DNA from: Sphingomonas lacunae
Lineage (GTDB): Bacteria > Pseudomonadota > Alphaproteobacteria > Sphingomonadales > Sphingomonadaceae
Length of the DNA: 64,000 bases
Assembly (NCBI RefSeq): GCF_012979535.1
Contig: NZ_CP053015.1
Location: 1,054,001-1,118,000, forward strand
Direction: 5' to 3'
Position 1 is the stretch's first letter. Every line of letters begins with the position of its first letter. Under the pieces are notes generated by a model. That model was given only the letters and a program-made list of their open reading frames with translations, ran no database searches and was not told where the DNA came from. A program made the position numbers and the translations under genes. Below, piece after piece: positions 53,829 through 64,000 of this stretch.

Positions 53829-54664
53829 TCGCGCAACAGGTCATTGATTGCAGTCTTGGCTCGAGTTTGAGCATCGACCCGTTTTACGATAACCGCGCAT
53901 GACAGGGCCGGGCCGGCACTCCCATCCGGCAGAGGCTTGCCGGGGATCGAACCCGGAACGACAACCGAGTAAGCTGGCACGCGACCGATGAAGACTTCTC
54001 CAGTCGTCCGGTCAATGATTTTGCTGGTCGATGAAATGAATACGCCCATGGCCAGAACAGCACCGCGTTCCACCCGGACTCCTTCCACCACTTCCGATCG
54101 GGCGCCAATGAAACAGTCATCTTCGATGATTACTGGCTCGGCTTGCAGGGGCTCCAAAACGCCGCCGATGCCCACACCTCCCGAAAGATGGACGTTGGCA
54201 CCTATTTGTGCGCAGCTGCCGACGGTAGCCCAAGTGTCGACCATCGTGTTCTCGCCAACATGTGCGCCGATGTTGACAAAACTCGGCATCAGGACAACCC
54301 CTTTGCCGATATGGGCACCCTGCCGCACGATGGCGCCGGGCACTGCGCGAAAGCCCGCGGCACGAAACTGTTGATCAGTCCAATGGCTGAATTTGGAAGG
54401 AACCTTGTCGAACCAGTTAGCGTGATCCGGGCCTTCTATGACCCGATTGTCGTTAAGCCGGAATGACAGTAGGACGGCCTTCTTAAGCCATTGGTGGACC
54501 TGCCAGGAACCGTCTTCCCGTGCCTCTGCGACCCTCGCCCTGCCGGAATCCAGAAGCGCGAGCGCTTCCGCCACAGCTGCGCGCACCGGGCCGGACGTGG
54601 AAGGATTGATGGCAGCTCGATCCTCCCAAGCGGCTTCAACAATGGCCTTGATATCCTCGCTCAT
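53825..54664 (-). CDS. dapD: 2,3,4,5-tetrahydropyridine-2,6-dicarboxylate N-succinyltransferase
   Basis: A 279-residue left-handed beta-helix acyltransferase of the lysine/diaminopimelate pathway. The N-terminal helical domain (VEAAWEDRA) leads to hexapeptide repeats ([19 protein letters not shown] and so on), with the family signature RGVEVERGAV-like [19 protein letters not shown] region. The product feeds peptidoglycan and lysine synthesis. Two ATGs lie together at 54667 and 54664; GAGGAAAG favours the second. The next gene upstream is 34 bases away. Confidence 0.95.
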   Translation of the reverse strand: MSEDIKAIVEAAWEDRAAINPSTSGPVRAAVAEALALLDSGRARVAEAREDGSWQVHQWLKKAVLLSFRLNDNRVIEGPDHANWFDKVPSKFSHWTDQQFRAAGFRAVPGAIVRQGAHIGKGVVLMPSFVNIGAHVGENTMVDTWATVGSCAQIGANVHLSGGVGIGGVLEPLQAEPVIIEDDCFIGARSEVVEGVRVERGAVLAMGVFISSTSKIIDRTTGEVFIGRVPAYSVVVPGSIPGKPLPDGSAGPALSCAVIVKRVDAQTRAKTAINDLLRD

Positions 54665-54698
54665 CATCTTTCCTCGTTCTCATTAAGGCCGCAAACGC

Positions 54699-55385
54699 TC
54701 AGCAGCCGGTGATGGCACGGAGCCAGTCATGCAGGTTGTTGATGTGGTGATCGACATGGGCCGGATCATGGTCCCTGTTGCCAGCCTCGCTTCCGTTATC
54801 GAGCCAGACTGTCGTGATACCCAAAGCATGAGCAGGTCGCAGATTTCGGGACATGTCGTCGACAAACAATGTGTTCGTCGGCTGCATATCAGGGATAAGC
54901 CGAAACAGATGCCCATAGGCGTCCTGTTCGGGTTTGGGCGAATAGTCAGTTGCCCTGATGTCGACAATAGATTGGAAGAGGTCATCAATGCCGATTCGCG
55001 TCAATATTCGCGTAGCGTAACTGGCGTCGGCATTTGTGAAGATGTGGCGTGACCCCGGGAGTTTTGACAGCGTTTCGCGCAAAACAGCGTCAGGTTCGAG
55101 ATTTGCCAAGTCAATGTCATGAACAAATTCAAGGAAGTCATCGGCAGCCACACCATGATGACGCATCATTCCTGCCAGAGTGGTGCCATGATCATGAAAA
55201 TAGCGCTTTTGGATTGTCCGGGCCTCTGTGGCGTCGCATCCGACAATTTGCATGATGAAGGCGCCCATCCGCACGTCAATCTGCGCGAAAATTCCAAGCT
55301 TGGGTGAATACAGCGTGTTGTCGAGATCAAAGATCCAGCAGTCGATATGCTGCGACAGCAGGCTGACGTCGAGAAGCGATGGCAT
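54699..55385 (-). CDS. Pyrimidine 5'-nucleotidase (HAD family)
   Basis: A 228-residue HAD enzyme. Motif I is IFDLDNTLY, motif II is IFTNAD, motif III SPKPEQDAY and motif IV LFVDDMSRN. The whole pattern fits the Sdt1/Phm8-type pyrimidine 5'-nucleotidases that often sit beside dapD in alphaproteobacteria. It is divergent from the subtilisin-like autotransporter gene. Confidence 0.9.
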   Translation of the reverse strand: MPSLLDVSLLSQHIDCWIFDLDNTLYSPKLGIFAQIDVRMGAFIMQIVGCDATEARTIQKRYFHDHGTTLAGMMRHHGVAADDFLEFVHDIDLANLEPDAVLRETLSKLPGSRHIFTNADASYATRILTRIGIDDLFQSIVDIRATDYSPKPEQDAYGHLFRLIPDMQPTNTLFVDDMSRNLRPAHALGITTVWLDNGSEAGNRDHDPAHVDHHINNLHDWLRAITGC

Positions 55386-55516
55386 CGGCGGCTTTAGTCA
55401 TGAAAATGCTTGCGCTGCAAGCCTCTGCTAACCCTTTGTTGACAGGCTGTGGTCCATCGCATGGCCGGGGATCAAGTGTGCCGATCATCTCGGCAGAGGC
55501 ATGGCAGGACATGGGC

Positions 55517-57928
55517 ATGACAGCCAGATTCAGGCCCAATGGGCAGGAGAGGCGGCGCTTTTTCAATGGCACCTTGCCAATAGGCGCCTTGTTGCTCGGT
55601 GGTTGCGGCGGTGCTGGCCAAACGGCGCCCTCCGTTATCGCGGCTCCGCCGCCCCCAGCCGTGTCGACGCCCGCTCCGACGCCGACGCCGCCTTCCGTGC
55701 CGGTCGAAAATTTCAATACCCAGGAGTATCTCCGGTCTGATGGCGCGAATTATCATGACGCCAGTATCGCTTGGGGCCGCGGTGTCAGTGGTGCAGGCGT
55801 GACAGTGGCGATCATTGACTCAGGCATTGATGCCGACAGTCCCGAGTTTGCCGGGCGCTTGCATCCCATGTCTGCAGATGTTGCCGGCGGCGCGAGAGGT
55901 TTTGATGATGTCGGCAGTGACGGGCATGGGACCAATGTTGCACAGTTACTCTTGGGGGCGAGAAATGATCGAGGCACTGTCGGCATAGCCTGGGGCGCCA
56001 CATTGCTGGCTTTGCGCGCCGATCGGCCGGGCAGCTGTCTGGATGGTAGTGCGTCTGGACGCGACCGCGGATGCCGCTTTTCTGACGTAGCAATCGCAGC
56101 CGGCCTGGACCGCGCCGTTTCGGCCGGCACGCGGATAGTCAATATTTCGCTTGGTGGAGGGGCGCCCACATCGGTCCTTCTCGATGCCGTTGACAGGGCT
56201 ACGGCTGCAGGGGTGCTCATTATTGTGTCCGCGGGCAATAATGGCGAGAGCACTGATCCGGCAGTTGACCCGTCCAATCCCGACCCGTTTGCCAGAGCCG
56301 TGCTGCAAGCGGGTAACGGACTGGTCATTGTCGCAGGCGCGAACAGTGAAACGGGCGCAATCTCCAGTTTCTCCAATCGTGCCGGCGCCAGTGCTTCAAA
56401 CTATCTTCTCGCGCTGGGGGACCGGCTGTGTTGTGATTATGACAATGGCGATCTGCGCCGGGAGGTGACGACCGATGGCAGCTTTGTCTTTGTGGTCAGT
56501 GGCACATCCTATTCGGCCCCGCAGATTGCCGGCGCTGCTACGCTGCTGGCCCAGGCCTTTCCCAATCTCAGCGGCAAGCAGATTGTCGATCTTTTGTTGA
56601 CTACGGCCACGGATGTCGGGCCGCTTGGAACCGACAGTGTTAACGGGCGCGGTATCCTCAATATTCCCAGGGCCTTTGCCCCACAGGGTGCGACGACATT
56701 GGCGGGCACATCAATTGCTCTTCCGGCAGACAGGCTGCTTGGCGGTTATTCCGGAGCCATGGGTGATGCGGCCGTGCGTGACGCTGCGCCTGCCGTGATG
56801 CTCGACGGATATCAGAGAGCGTATGAACTCCATCTCAATCGCCTAATGGCCATGCCGATGAATGGCCGACCTGCCTTGTTTCCCGCTCTGGCTGCAAGGG
56901 GTCGCGATTTTTCCGCCGGCGGTTCCGCTGTCGCCTTTTCCGTTTCGGTGGATCCTGGGCGCGGCCATGCTGATCTGATGCCGCTTCACGTTGGTCCCGA
57001 CCAACGCCACGAAGCGCGCCTGCTCGCTGGCAGCATGATCATGCGCCTGTCTTCCGTGGCCAGCGTTGGCCTCTCGGCCAATCGGAGCGTCGATGCGCTG
57101 ACTGCCATGATGGGCGGGCGCGATGGTAACGCCTTTGTCGTGGCCGATCCCGCCTACTCTGCCCGTCTCCTGGGCTTCCGCAGTGTCACTGGCTCGGCAG
57201 TGCGCGTTGCGGTGGCGCCGGGATCGACACTCGCCGTGTCGGCGGAACAGGGCGACGTGGATGCTTTGCTGCGCGCCAGGCGACAGCATGATCCGGCGAT
57301 GCTGGATCGGCAGTCACGCTATGCCTTGTGGTCGTTTGGCGTGGATCGAACTGTTGTGGTCGGGTCCTCACAATGGGAAGGGCGGCTGACGGCCACGATG
57401 CTGACGGAGAACGCCAGTTTGCTTGGCGCTCGCTGGTCGGCGCTTTTGGGTGGCGCCGGTGCGCGGAGCGTGCTGATCGATGGCCATGCAAGGGTGGAAC
57501 TGGGTCAGCGCTCGCGCATCGACCTGCAATGGCGCGAAGGGTGGACCCATGCGCGCTCGGCGGGTCTGGTCGCGGGAAGTTCGCCGATCCGCACCCGTGC
57601 GTGGGCGCTGGATGTCGCGCAACGGGACCTGTTGGTCGCTGGCGACCATTTGGCGCTGCGGGTGGCGCAGCCTCTCCGCGTTGAGGCCGGCGGCTTGTTG
57701 CTCGATGTGCCGACCGGCTATGATTATGCGACATTGATGGCCACCCACGGGCGCGTCACTATGCCACTGGCGCCGGTCGGGCGGGAGCATGTTGTCGAAG
57801 CCGCGTGGACGGTTCCTGCCTGGGGCGGTGTGCTGACACTGAACGGATTCTGGCGCGACGAGCCGGGGCATGTTCAGGCGGCGGGCGACGATCTGGGCGC
57901 AGCGGTTCGGTTTGCGCTGGGCTTTTGA
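55517..57928 (+). CDS. S8 (subtilisin-like) autotransporter protease with lipobox
   Basis: An 803-residue surface protease. The N-terminus has a twin-arginine-like ERRRFFNG followed by a lipobox ending in C30 (LLLGGC). The subtilase domain has the complete triad: Asp101 in IIDSGID, His137 in DGHGTN and Ser331 in SGTSYSAPQ. A linker of about 100 residues and a C-terminal beta-barrel ending in ALGF follow. The layout resembles the lipid-anchored proteases NalP and SphB1. The ATG at 55517 has AGGA eight bases upstream; 55511 is also possible. Confidence 0.88.
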   Translation: MTARFRPNGQERRRFFNGTLPIGALLLGGCGGAGQTAPSVIAAPPPPAVSTPAPTPTPPSVPVENFNTQEYLRSDGANYHDASIAWGRGVSGAGVTVAIIDSGIDADSPEFAGRLHPMSADVAGGARGFDDVGSDGHGTNVAQLLLGARNDRGTVGIAWGATLLALRADRPGSCLDGSASGRDRGCRFSDVAIAAGLDRAVSAGTRIVNISLGGGAPTSVLLDAVDRATAAGVLIIVSAGNNGESTDPAVDPSNPDPFARAVLQAGNGLVIVAGANSETGAISSFSNRAGASASNYLLALGDRLCCDYDNGDLRREVTTDGSFVFVVSGTSYSAPQIAGAATLLAQAFPNLSGKQIVDLLLTTATDVGPLGTDSVNGRGILNIPRAFAPQGATTLAGTSIALPADRLLGGYSGAMGDAAVRDAAPAVMLDGYQRAYELHLNRLMAMPMNGRPALFPALAARGRDFSAGGSAVAFSVSVDPGRGHADLMPLHVGPDQRHEARLLAGSMIMRLSSVASVGLSANRSVDALTAMMGGRDGNAFVVADPAYSARLLGFRSVTGSAVRVAVAPGSTLAVSAEQGDVDALLRARRQHDPAMLDRQSRYALWSFGVDRTVVVGSSQWEGRLTATMLTENASLLGARWSALLGGAGARSVLIDGHARVELGQRSRIDLQWREGWTHARSAGLVAGSSPIRTRAWALDVAQRDLLVAGDHLALRVAQPLRVEAGGLLLDVPTGYDYATLMATHGRVTMPLAPVGREHVVEAAWTVPAWGGVLTLNGFWRDEPGHVQAAGDDLGAAVRFALGF

Positions 57929-58059
57929 TGTTTTGACAGGCGGTGACGGCTTTGCCACTCTGGTCGCGACAGCGGGCAGGTAGATGGCGAGGTAGAGCGG
58001 CTATTCGGCTCCGCAGCAGCCTCTACCAGACCCTGCCGAATGAGGGTGAGGGGGAAGCC

Positions 58060-58950
58060 ATGCCGAGTGTAAGTGCCAGACTTTTTGGGAGTTTTTTGCG
58101 GCTTACGGGCTATGTCAGCAAGAATTTCAACGGCGGCCCGGATATGCCCAAGGTGATCGCGGCGGCGCGGGCCCTGCCTGTGCCATCACCGACCGCCAAA
58201 CACCGTTCCCGCATTGATGTGCGCGAAGAGAATTTCAACGGCCTGCCGATGTTTCACCTGTCACCCAGGGGCGGGGCGACGCCCAAGGGGCATATGCTGT
58301 TCTGGCATGGCGGCGGCTATGTTTTTGCCATCAGCCCCTTCCACTGGAATGCCCTGGTCAACATTGTCGAACGGCACGGCGTGGCAATCACTGTGCCCTA
58401 TTATCCGCTCGCCCCTGAACATGATGCGCTGGAAACGACGGCTCATGCCATGGCGGTCTATCGGCACTATCTGGATCAGGTGCCAGGTCCGTTCGTCATG
58501 GGCGGCGATTCGGCGGGTGGCGGCCTGACGGCAGTGACAGCGATGGCGGCGCGCGACGCCGGCCTGCGCTTGCCTGCCGCGCTCAGCCTGATCTGTCCCT
58601 GGCTCGATGCCGAGGCGCCCCATGCCGAACAGGCCGAAATAGAGAAGCGTGACGCCATTTTGCGCATCCGCGGCATTCGTGACGCCGGCAAGCTCTATGC
58701 CCGCGATCTGCCGCCGAGCGATCCGCGCGTTTCCCCGATCCACGGCAATTGGGACGGATTGCCGCCGATGCAGGTGTTTGCCGGGGGCGATGACATATTG
58801 GTCATGGATTCGCGCAGCCTCAAGGCGAAGCTGCCCGGTATCAGCCTCGACGAGCGCGCCGGTATGATCCACGATTGGCCGATCTTCTTTTTCCCCGAGG
58901 CGAAACAGGCACAGGATGCCATCGGCGCCCATGTCGCTGCCGCCCGCTAG
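58060..58950 (+). CDS. Hormone-sensitive-lipase family alpha/beta hydrolase
   Basis: A 296-residue esterase. The oxyanion motif is HGGG (83-86), the nucleophile is Ser151 in GGDSAGGG, the Asp lies in GGDDILVMD and the His in MIHDWPIF. These are the family IV (HSL) motifs. It has no signal peptide. GAGGGGGAAG precedes the ATG at 58060 at good spacing; the longer frame from 57943 has no match. It is followed by the str operon after a 270-base gap. Confidence 0.92.
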   Translation: MPSVSARLFGSFLRLTGYVSKNFNGGPDMPKVIAAARALPVPSPTAKHRSRIDVREENFNGLPMFHLSPRGGATPKGHMLFWHGGGYVFAISPFHWNALVNIVERHGVAITVPYYPLAPEHDALETTAHAMAVYRHYLDQVPGPFVMGGDSAGGGLTAVTAMAARDAGLRLPAALSLICPWLDAEAPHAEQAEIEKRDAILRIRGIRDAGKLYARDLPPSDPRVSPIHGNWDGLPPMQVFAGGDDILVMDSRSLKAKLPGISLDERAGMIHDWPIFFFPEAKQAQDAIGAHVAAAR

Positions 58951-59220
58951 GGGGACGGCAAGCGGCAGGCCCGGTTTCGACCGCAACCATTGACGGCGGG
59001 CGCGTCTGGCGCTAGGGGCGCGCTCGTCCGAAAGACTTGGGGTCGCTGGTTTGTCCGGCGGATTCGCGGATTTCGGGCAAACACATATTGCCTGAACACT
59101 GTTTGAATCGGTGATCGGTCCGGGGGCGTTCGCGCCATCCGGCACTTTTCGCGTTCATGGGACAAGCGTCCGATGGGCAAGCCGCTGATGCAGAGTAACC
59201 AGCTATTAGGTGAAGACTTC
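58951..59220 (+). other. Leader/promoter region of the str operon
   Basis: A 270-base gap before rpsL. It holds a small GGCG-TTCG-CGCC hairpin at 59125-59136 but no clear promoter match. I see no other gene in it. It must contain the main str operon promoter. Confidence 0.4.
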
Positions 59221-59592
59221 ATGCCTACGATTAACCAGCTTGTCCGCAAGGGCCGGGTTTTGCAGAAGACGAAATCCAAGGTCCCGGCGATGGAAGCGAA
59301 CCCGCAAAAGCGCGGCGTTTGCACCCGCGTTTACACGACGACCCCGAAGAAGCCGAACTCGGCTCTCCGCAAGGTGGCCAAGGTCCGTCTGACCAACAGC
59401 CGCGAGGTCATCACCTACATCCCCGGCGAAGGCCACAACCTGCAGGAGCACAGCGTCGTGCTCATCCGCGGCGGCCGTGTGCGCGACCTTCCGGGCGTGC
59501 GCTACCATGTGCTGCGCGGCGTGCTCGACACGCAGGGCGTCAAGGACCGCAAGCAGAGCCGTTCGAAGTACGGCGCGAAGCGTCCCAAGTAA
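59221..59592 (+). CDS. rpsL: 30S ribosomal protein S12
   Basis: A 123-residue protein at the decoding centre. The family core [12 protein letters not shown] keeps Lys43. The block [14 protein letters not shown] has Arg88 where most bacteria have Lys; changes at this place are known to give streptomycin resistance. The ATG at 59221 opens with the conserved [10 protein letters not shown]. It is the first gene of the str operon and is followed by rpsG after 24 bases. Confidence 0.97.
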   Translation: MPTINQLVRKGRVLQKTKSKVPAMEANPQKRGVCTRVYTTTPKKPNSALRKVAKVRLTNSREVITYIPGEGHNLQEHSVVLIRGGRVRDLPGVRYHVLRGVLDTQGVKDRKQSRSKYGAKRPK

Positions 59593-59616
59593 TCGGCCGG
59601 GATAAGGAGACCTACC

Positions 59617-60087
59617 ATGGCACGTCGTCGTCGTCCCGAACGTCGGGAAATTCTGCCGGATCCCCGTTTCGGGGATGTGGTTCTGACCAAATTCATGAAC
59701 AGCGTGATGTATGACGGCAAGAAAGCCGTCGCTGAAGCCATCGTCTATGGCGCGCTGGAAACCGTTGAAGCCAAGGCGAAGAAGGAGCCGCTCGGCGTGT
59801 TCCATGACGCGCTGAACAATGTGAAGCCGGGCATTGAAGTGCGCAGCCGCCGCGTCGGTGGTGCGACCTATCAGGTGCCGGTCGAAGTCCGCCATGAGCG
59901 GGCTCAGGCCCTGGCCATCCGCTGGCTGATCACCGCCGCGCGCAACCGCAGCGAGCCGACCATGGCCGGCCGTCTGTCGGGCGAAATCCTCGACGCTTCG
60001 AACAACCGCGGCAACGCCGTCAAGAAGCGCGAAGATACGCACCGCATGGCCGAAGCCAACCGCGCCTTCAGCCACTATCGCTGGTAA
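59617..60087 (+). CDS. rpsG: 30S ribosomal protein S7
   Basis: A 156-residue protein that starts assembly of the small-subunit head. The start [19 protein letters not shown], the [20 protein letters not shown] core and the ending AFSHYRW are typical. AAGGAGA lies before the ATG. It is the second gene of the operon; 134 bases separate it from fusA. Confidence 0.97.
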   Translation: MARRRRPERREILPDPRFGDVVLTKFMNSVMYDGKKAVAEAIVYGALETVEAKAKKEPLGVFHDALNNVKPGIEVRSRRVGGATYQVPVEVRHERAQALAIRWLITAARNRSEPTMAGRLSGEILDASNNRGNAVKKREDTHRMAEANRAFSHYRW

Positions 60088-60221
60088 GCGCGTTCCGGTT
60101 TTCCCCTTCCGCCACAATGACTGTCACCGGATTGTCATGACTGGCTGGAAGGGGCGACCGAACCCCTTCATTCGCACCGCCGCCCCCGGCACAGCACCGG
60201 ACCGGCACAGGAGTAAAGACC

Positions 60222-62315
<2,094 letters not shown>

Positions 62316-62367
62316 TCGGACAAGAGTGATTAAGGGCGGCGCCTGATTCAGACAGGCGCTCGTCCGA
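62316..62367 (+). repeat. Nested hairpin between fusA and tuf
   Basis: GCGCCTG (62339-62345) pairs with CAGGCGC (62353-62359), and TCGGAC (62316-62321) pairs with GTCCGA (62362-62367) as an outer stem. There is no T-run after it. It fills most of the 89-base fusA-tuf gap and ends about 37 bases before the tuf start. Confidence 0.5.
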
Positions 62368-62404
62368 CTGATGAAACAACCCTTCGTTTTTGAGGAAGTG
62401 AACA

Positions 62405-63595
62405 ATGGCCAAGGCTAAATTTGAGCGGACGAAGCCGCACTGCAACATTGGTACCATCGGTCACGTCGACCATGGCAAGACCTCGCTGACCGCTGCGATC
62501 ACCAAGGTGCTCGCCGAAACCGGTGGCGCCACCTTCGTTGACTATGCCAACATCGACAAGGCTCCCGAAGAGCGTGAACGCGGCATCACCATTTCGACCG
62601 CCCACGTCGAATATGAAACCGAAGCGCGCCACTATGCGCACGTCGACTGCCCGGGTCACGCTGACTATGTGAAGAACATGATCACCGGTGCTGCCCAGAT
62701 GGACGGCGCGATTCTCGTCGTTTCGGCCACCGACGGCCCGATGCCGCAGACCAAGGAGCACATCCTGCTCGCCAAGCAGGTCGGCGTGCCGACCATGGTC
62801 GTCTTCATGAACAAGGTTGACCTGGTCGACGACCCCGAAATCCTCGAGCTGGTCGAGCTGGAAATCCGTGAAGAACTGTCGAAGCGCGATTTCGACGGCG
62901 ACAATATTCCGATCATCAAGGGTTCGGCCGTGGCTGCCCTCGATGGTTCGAACGACACCATCGGTCGTGAAGCCATTCTCGAACTGATGCGCGCTGTCGA
63001 CACCTGGATCCCGCAGCCGGAGCGTCCGATCGATCAGCCGTTCCTGATGCCGATCGAAGACGTGTTCTCGATCTCGGGCCGTGGTACCGTTGTCACCGGC
63101 CGTGTCGAAACCGGCGTCATCAACGTTGGTGAAGAAGTCGAAATCGTCGGCATCAAGGACACCGTCAAGACGACCTGCACCGGCGTCGAAATGTTCCGCA
63201 AGCTGCTCGACCGCGGTGAAGCCGGCGACAACATCGGCGCGCTGCTGCGTGGCACCAAGCGTGAAGACGTTGAGCGTGGCCAGGTTCTCGCCAAGCCGGG
63301 TTCGATCACCCCGCACACCGAGTTCTCGGCCGAAGTCTATGTCCTGTCGAAGGACGAAGGCGGCCGTCACACGCCGTTCTTCAACAACTACCGCCCGCAG
63401 TTCTACTTCCGCACGACCGACGTGACGGGCGAAGTGATCCTGCCGGAAGGCACCGAAATGATCATGCCTGGCGACAATGTCACCATCGGCGTGAAGCTGA
63501 TCGCTCCGATCGCCATGGACCAGGGTCTGCGCTTCGCCATCCGCGAAGGTGGCCGGACCGTCGGCGCAGGGGTTGTCGGCACGATCACGAAGTAA
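62405..63595 (+). CDS. tuf: Elongation factor Tu
   Basis: A 396-residue GTPase bringing aminoacyl-tRNA to the ribosome. G1 is [10 protein letters not shown]2 is RGITIST, G3 is DCPGHADY and G4 is NKVD. All three domains are complete. GAGGAAG lies upstream of the ATG. It is the last gene of the str operon; a terminator-like hairpin follows. Confidence 0.98.
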   Translation: MAKAKFERTKPHCNIGTIGHVDHGKTSLTAAITKVLAETGGATFVDYANIDKAPEERERGITISTAHVEYETEARHYAHVDCPGHADYVKNMITGAAQMDGAILVVSATDGPMPQTKEHILLAKQVGVPTMVVFMNKVDLVDDPEILELVELEIREELSKRDFDGDNIPIIKGSAVAALDGSNDTIGREAILELMRAVDTWIPQPERPIDQPFLMPIEDVFSISGRGTVVTGRVETGVINVGEEVEIVGIKDTVKTTCTGVEMFRKLLDRGEAGDNIGALLRGTKREDVERGQVLAKPGSITPHTEFSAEVYVLSKDEGGRHTPFFNNYRPQFYFRTTDVTGEVILPEGTEMIMPGDNVTIGVKLIAPIAMDQGLRFAIREGGRTVGAGVVGTITK

Positions 63596-63610
63596 TATAG
63601 GCACGCCAAC

Positions 63611-63647
63611 GCCGCCCGGGTCAGGTGATTCGGGCGGCTTGGTATTT
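63611..63647 (+). terminator. Terminator-like hairpin after tuf
   Basis: GCCGCCCG (63611-63618) pairs with CGGGCGGC (63631-63638), followed by TTGGTATTTT. The T-rich run is imperfect. If it works, rpsJ needs its own promoter in the ~100 bases that follow. Confidence 0.65.
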
Positions 63648-63754
63648 TGCCAAACAGTTGGAATTGACGGGGTGTCCCGCAGCAGGCTTCGGCCTCTTCG
63701 GGTGGCCCCGTTCGGCTCTTTCGCATCGGTAAACGGGATTATTTGGGTAACACC

Positions 63755-64000
63755 ATGGACACGCAGAATATCCGCATTCGCCTCAAGGCCTTCGACCATC
63801 GCGTCCTTGACCAGGCCACCAACGAAATTGCGGAAACCGCCCGCCGCACCGGCGCGCTGATTCGCGGTCCGATCCCTCTGCCGACGCGCATTGAAAAGTT
63901 CACCGTGAACCGCGGCCCGCATGTCGACAAGAAGTCGCGCGAGCAGTTTGAGGTTCGCACCCACAAGCGGCTGCTCGACATCGTGCAGCCGACGCCGCAG
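63755..64000 (+). CDS. rpsJ: 30S ribosomal protein S10, N-terminal part
   Basis: The first 82 residues of S10 (normally about 103) are present before the window ends. The start [20 protein letters not shown] and the core [38 protein letters not shown]-type pattern are unmistakable in part. It would be the first gene of the S10 ribosomal operon following str. No strong ribosome site is seen before the ATG. Confidence 0.95.
   Translation, partial: MDTQNIRIRLKAFDHRVLDQATNEIAETARRTGALIRGPIPLPTRIEKFTVNRGPHVDKKSREQFEVRTHKRLLDIVQPTPQ

Noticed and set aside
51634-55385. A horizontally acquired island, because GC looks slightly lower here
   Set aside because: dapD and the nucleotidase are core genes in their usual pairing, and there are no mobile-element genes, tRNA or end repeats. 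The composition change is only an impression.
55379-55516. A longer N-terminus for the subtilisin-like autotransporter starting at 55379
   Set aside because: It would overlap the start of the divergent nucleotidase gene and bury the lipobox signal 45 residues inside. The later ATG has AGGA at good spacing.

Overview
The window is one continuous stretch of a GC-rich (roughly two-thirds G+C by eye) alphaproteobacterial chromosome. It most likely comes from the Sphingomonadales. The reasons are the mix of alphaproteobacterial cell-cycle genes (mipZ, divK, DUF3572, CtrA-box-like sites), two TonB-dependent receptors, the DUF3576-leuS-lptE-holA and rnd-lptC-lptA-lptB-rpoN gene orders, and ribosomal proteins of the alphaproteobacterial type. 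I see no prophage, insertion sequence, CRISPR array, tRNA or rRNA. Nearly all of it is coding, with short intergenic gaps.

Layout. 0-6 kb: end of a YgjP-type metallopeptidase gene, a class A penicillin-binding protein, msrB, and a tightly coupled type III polyketide synthase / methyltransferase / FAD-oxidoreductase operon, with a secreted DUF4402 protein divergent from it. 6-13.6 kb: DUF3576 lipoprotein, leuS, lptE and holA (the last three overlapping), a small outer-membrane-like protein, a TenI/ThiE-like gene and the YggS-type PLP protein. 13.7-23.3 kb: a TonB receptor and three members of the ligase-associated DNA repair system (PdeM, Lhr-Core-type helicase, Snm1-like exonuclease), interrupted by a tandem retropepsin-like protein and an M19 dipeptidase. 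23.3-28.4 kb: periplasmic cyclophilin, rpoN, lptB, lptA, lptC and rnd, all on the minus strand. 28.7-34.5 kb: an RGG-tailed tandem cold-shock protein, a PPC-repeat secreted protein, the fourth repair gene (ATP-dependent DNA ligase), and a GDT1-type manganese exporter behind a yybP-ykoY-like Mn riboswitch. A degenerate GDT1-like paralogue, a small Hpt-like protein and rpmG follow.

34.7-42.7 kb: HAD hydrolase, S9 oligopeptidase, a periplasmic protein with three TonB-C-like repeats, aminopeptidase P, thioesterase and phosphomannomutase/phosphoglucomutase. 42.7-48.3 kb: mipZ, panC, a Sel1-like gene behind a CtrA-like box, FemAB-like acyltransferase, RidA, HAD, DUF3572, divK and rpmJ. 48.5-59 kb: DUF4136 lipoprotein, M14 peptidase, GNAT, gpmA, a second TonB receptor, dapD, pyrimidine 5'-nucleotidase, a subtilisin-like autotransporter with a lipobox and an HSL-family esterase. 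59.2-64 kb: the str operon (rpsL, rpsG, fusA, tuf) running into rpsJ, which is cut by the window end.

Most genes are housekeeping: envelope assembly (PBP1A, LptA/B/C/E), translation, replication, the cell cycle and peptide turnover. The less ordinary parts are the type III PKS operon, the manganese riboswitch with its exporter and degenerate paralogue, the repair system split over three nearby loci, the RGG cold-shock fusion, the lipoprotein autotransporter protease, and an arginine at the streptomycin-resistance position of ribosomal protein S12.
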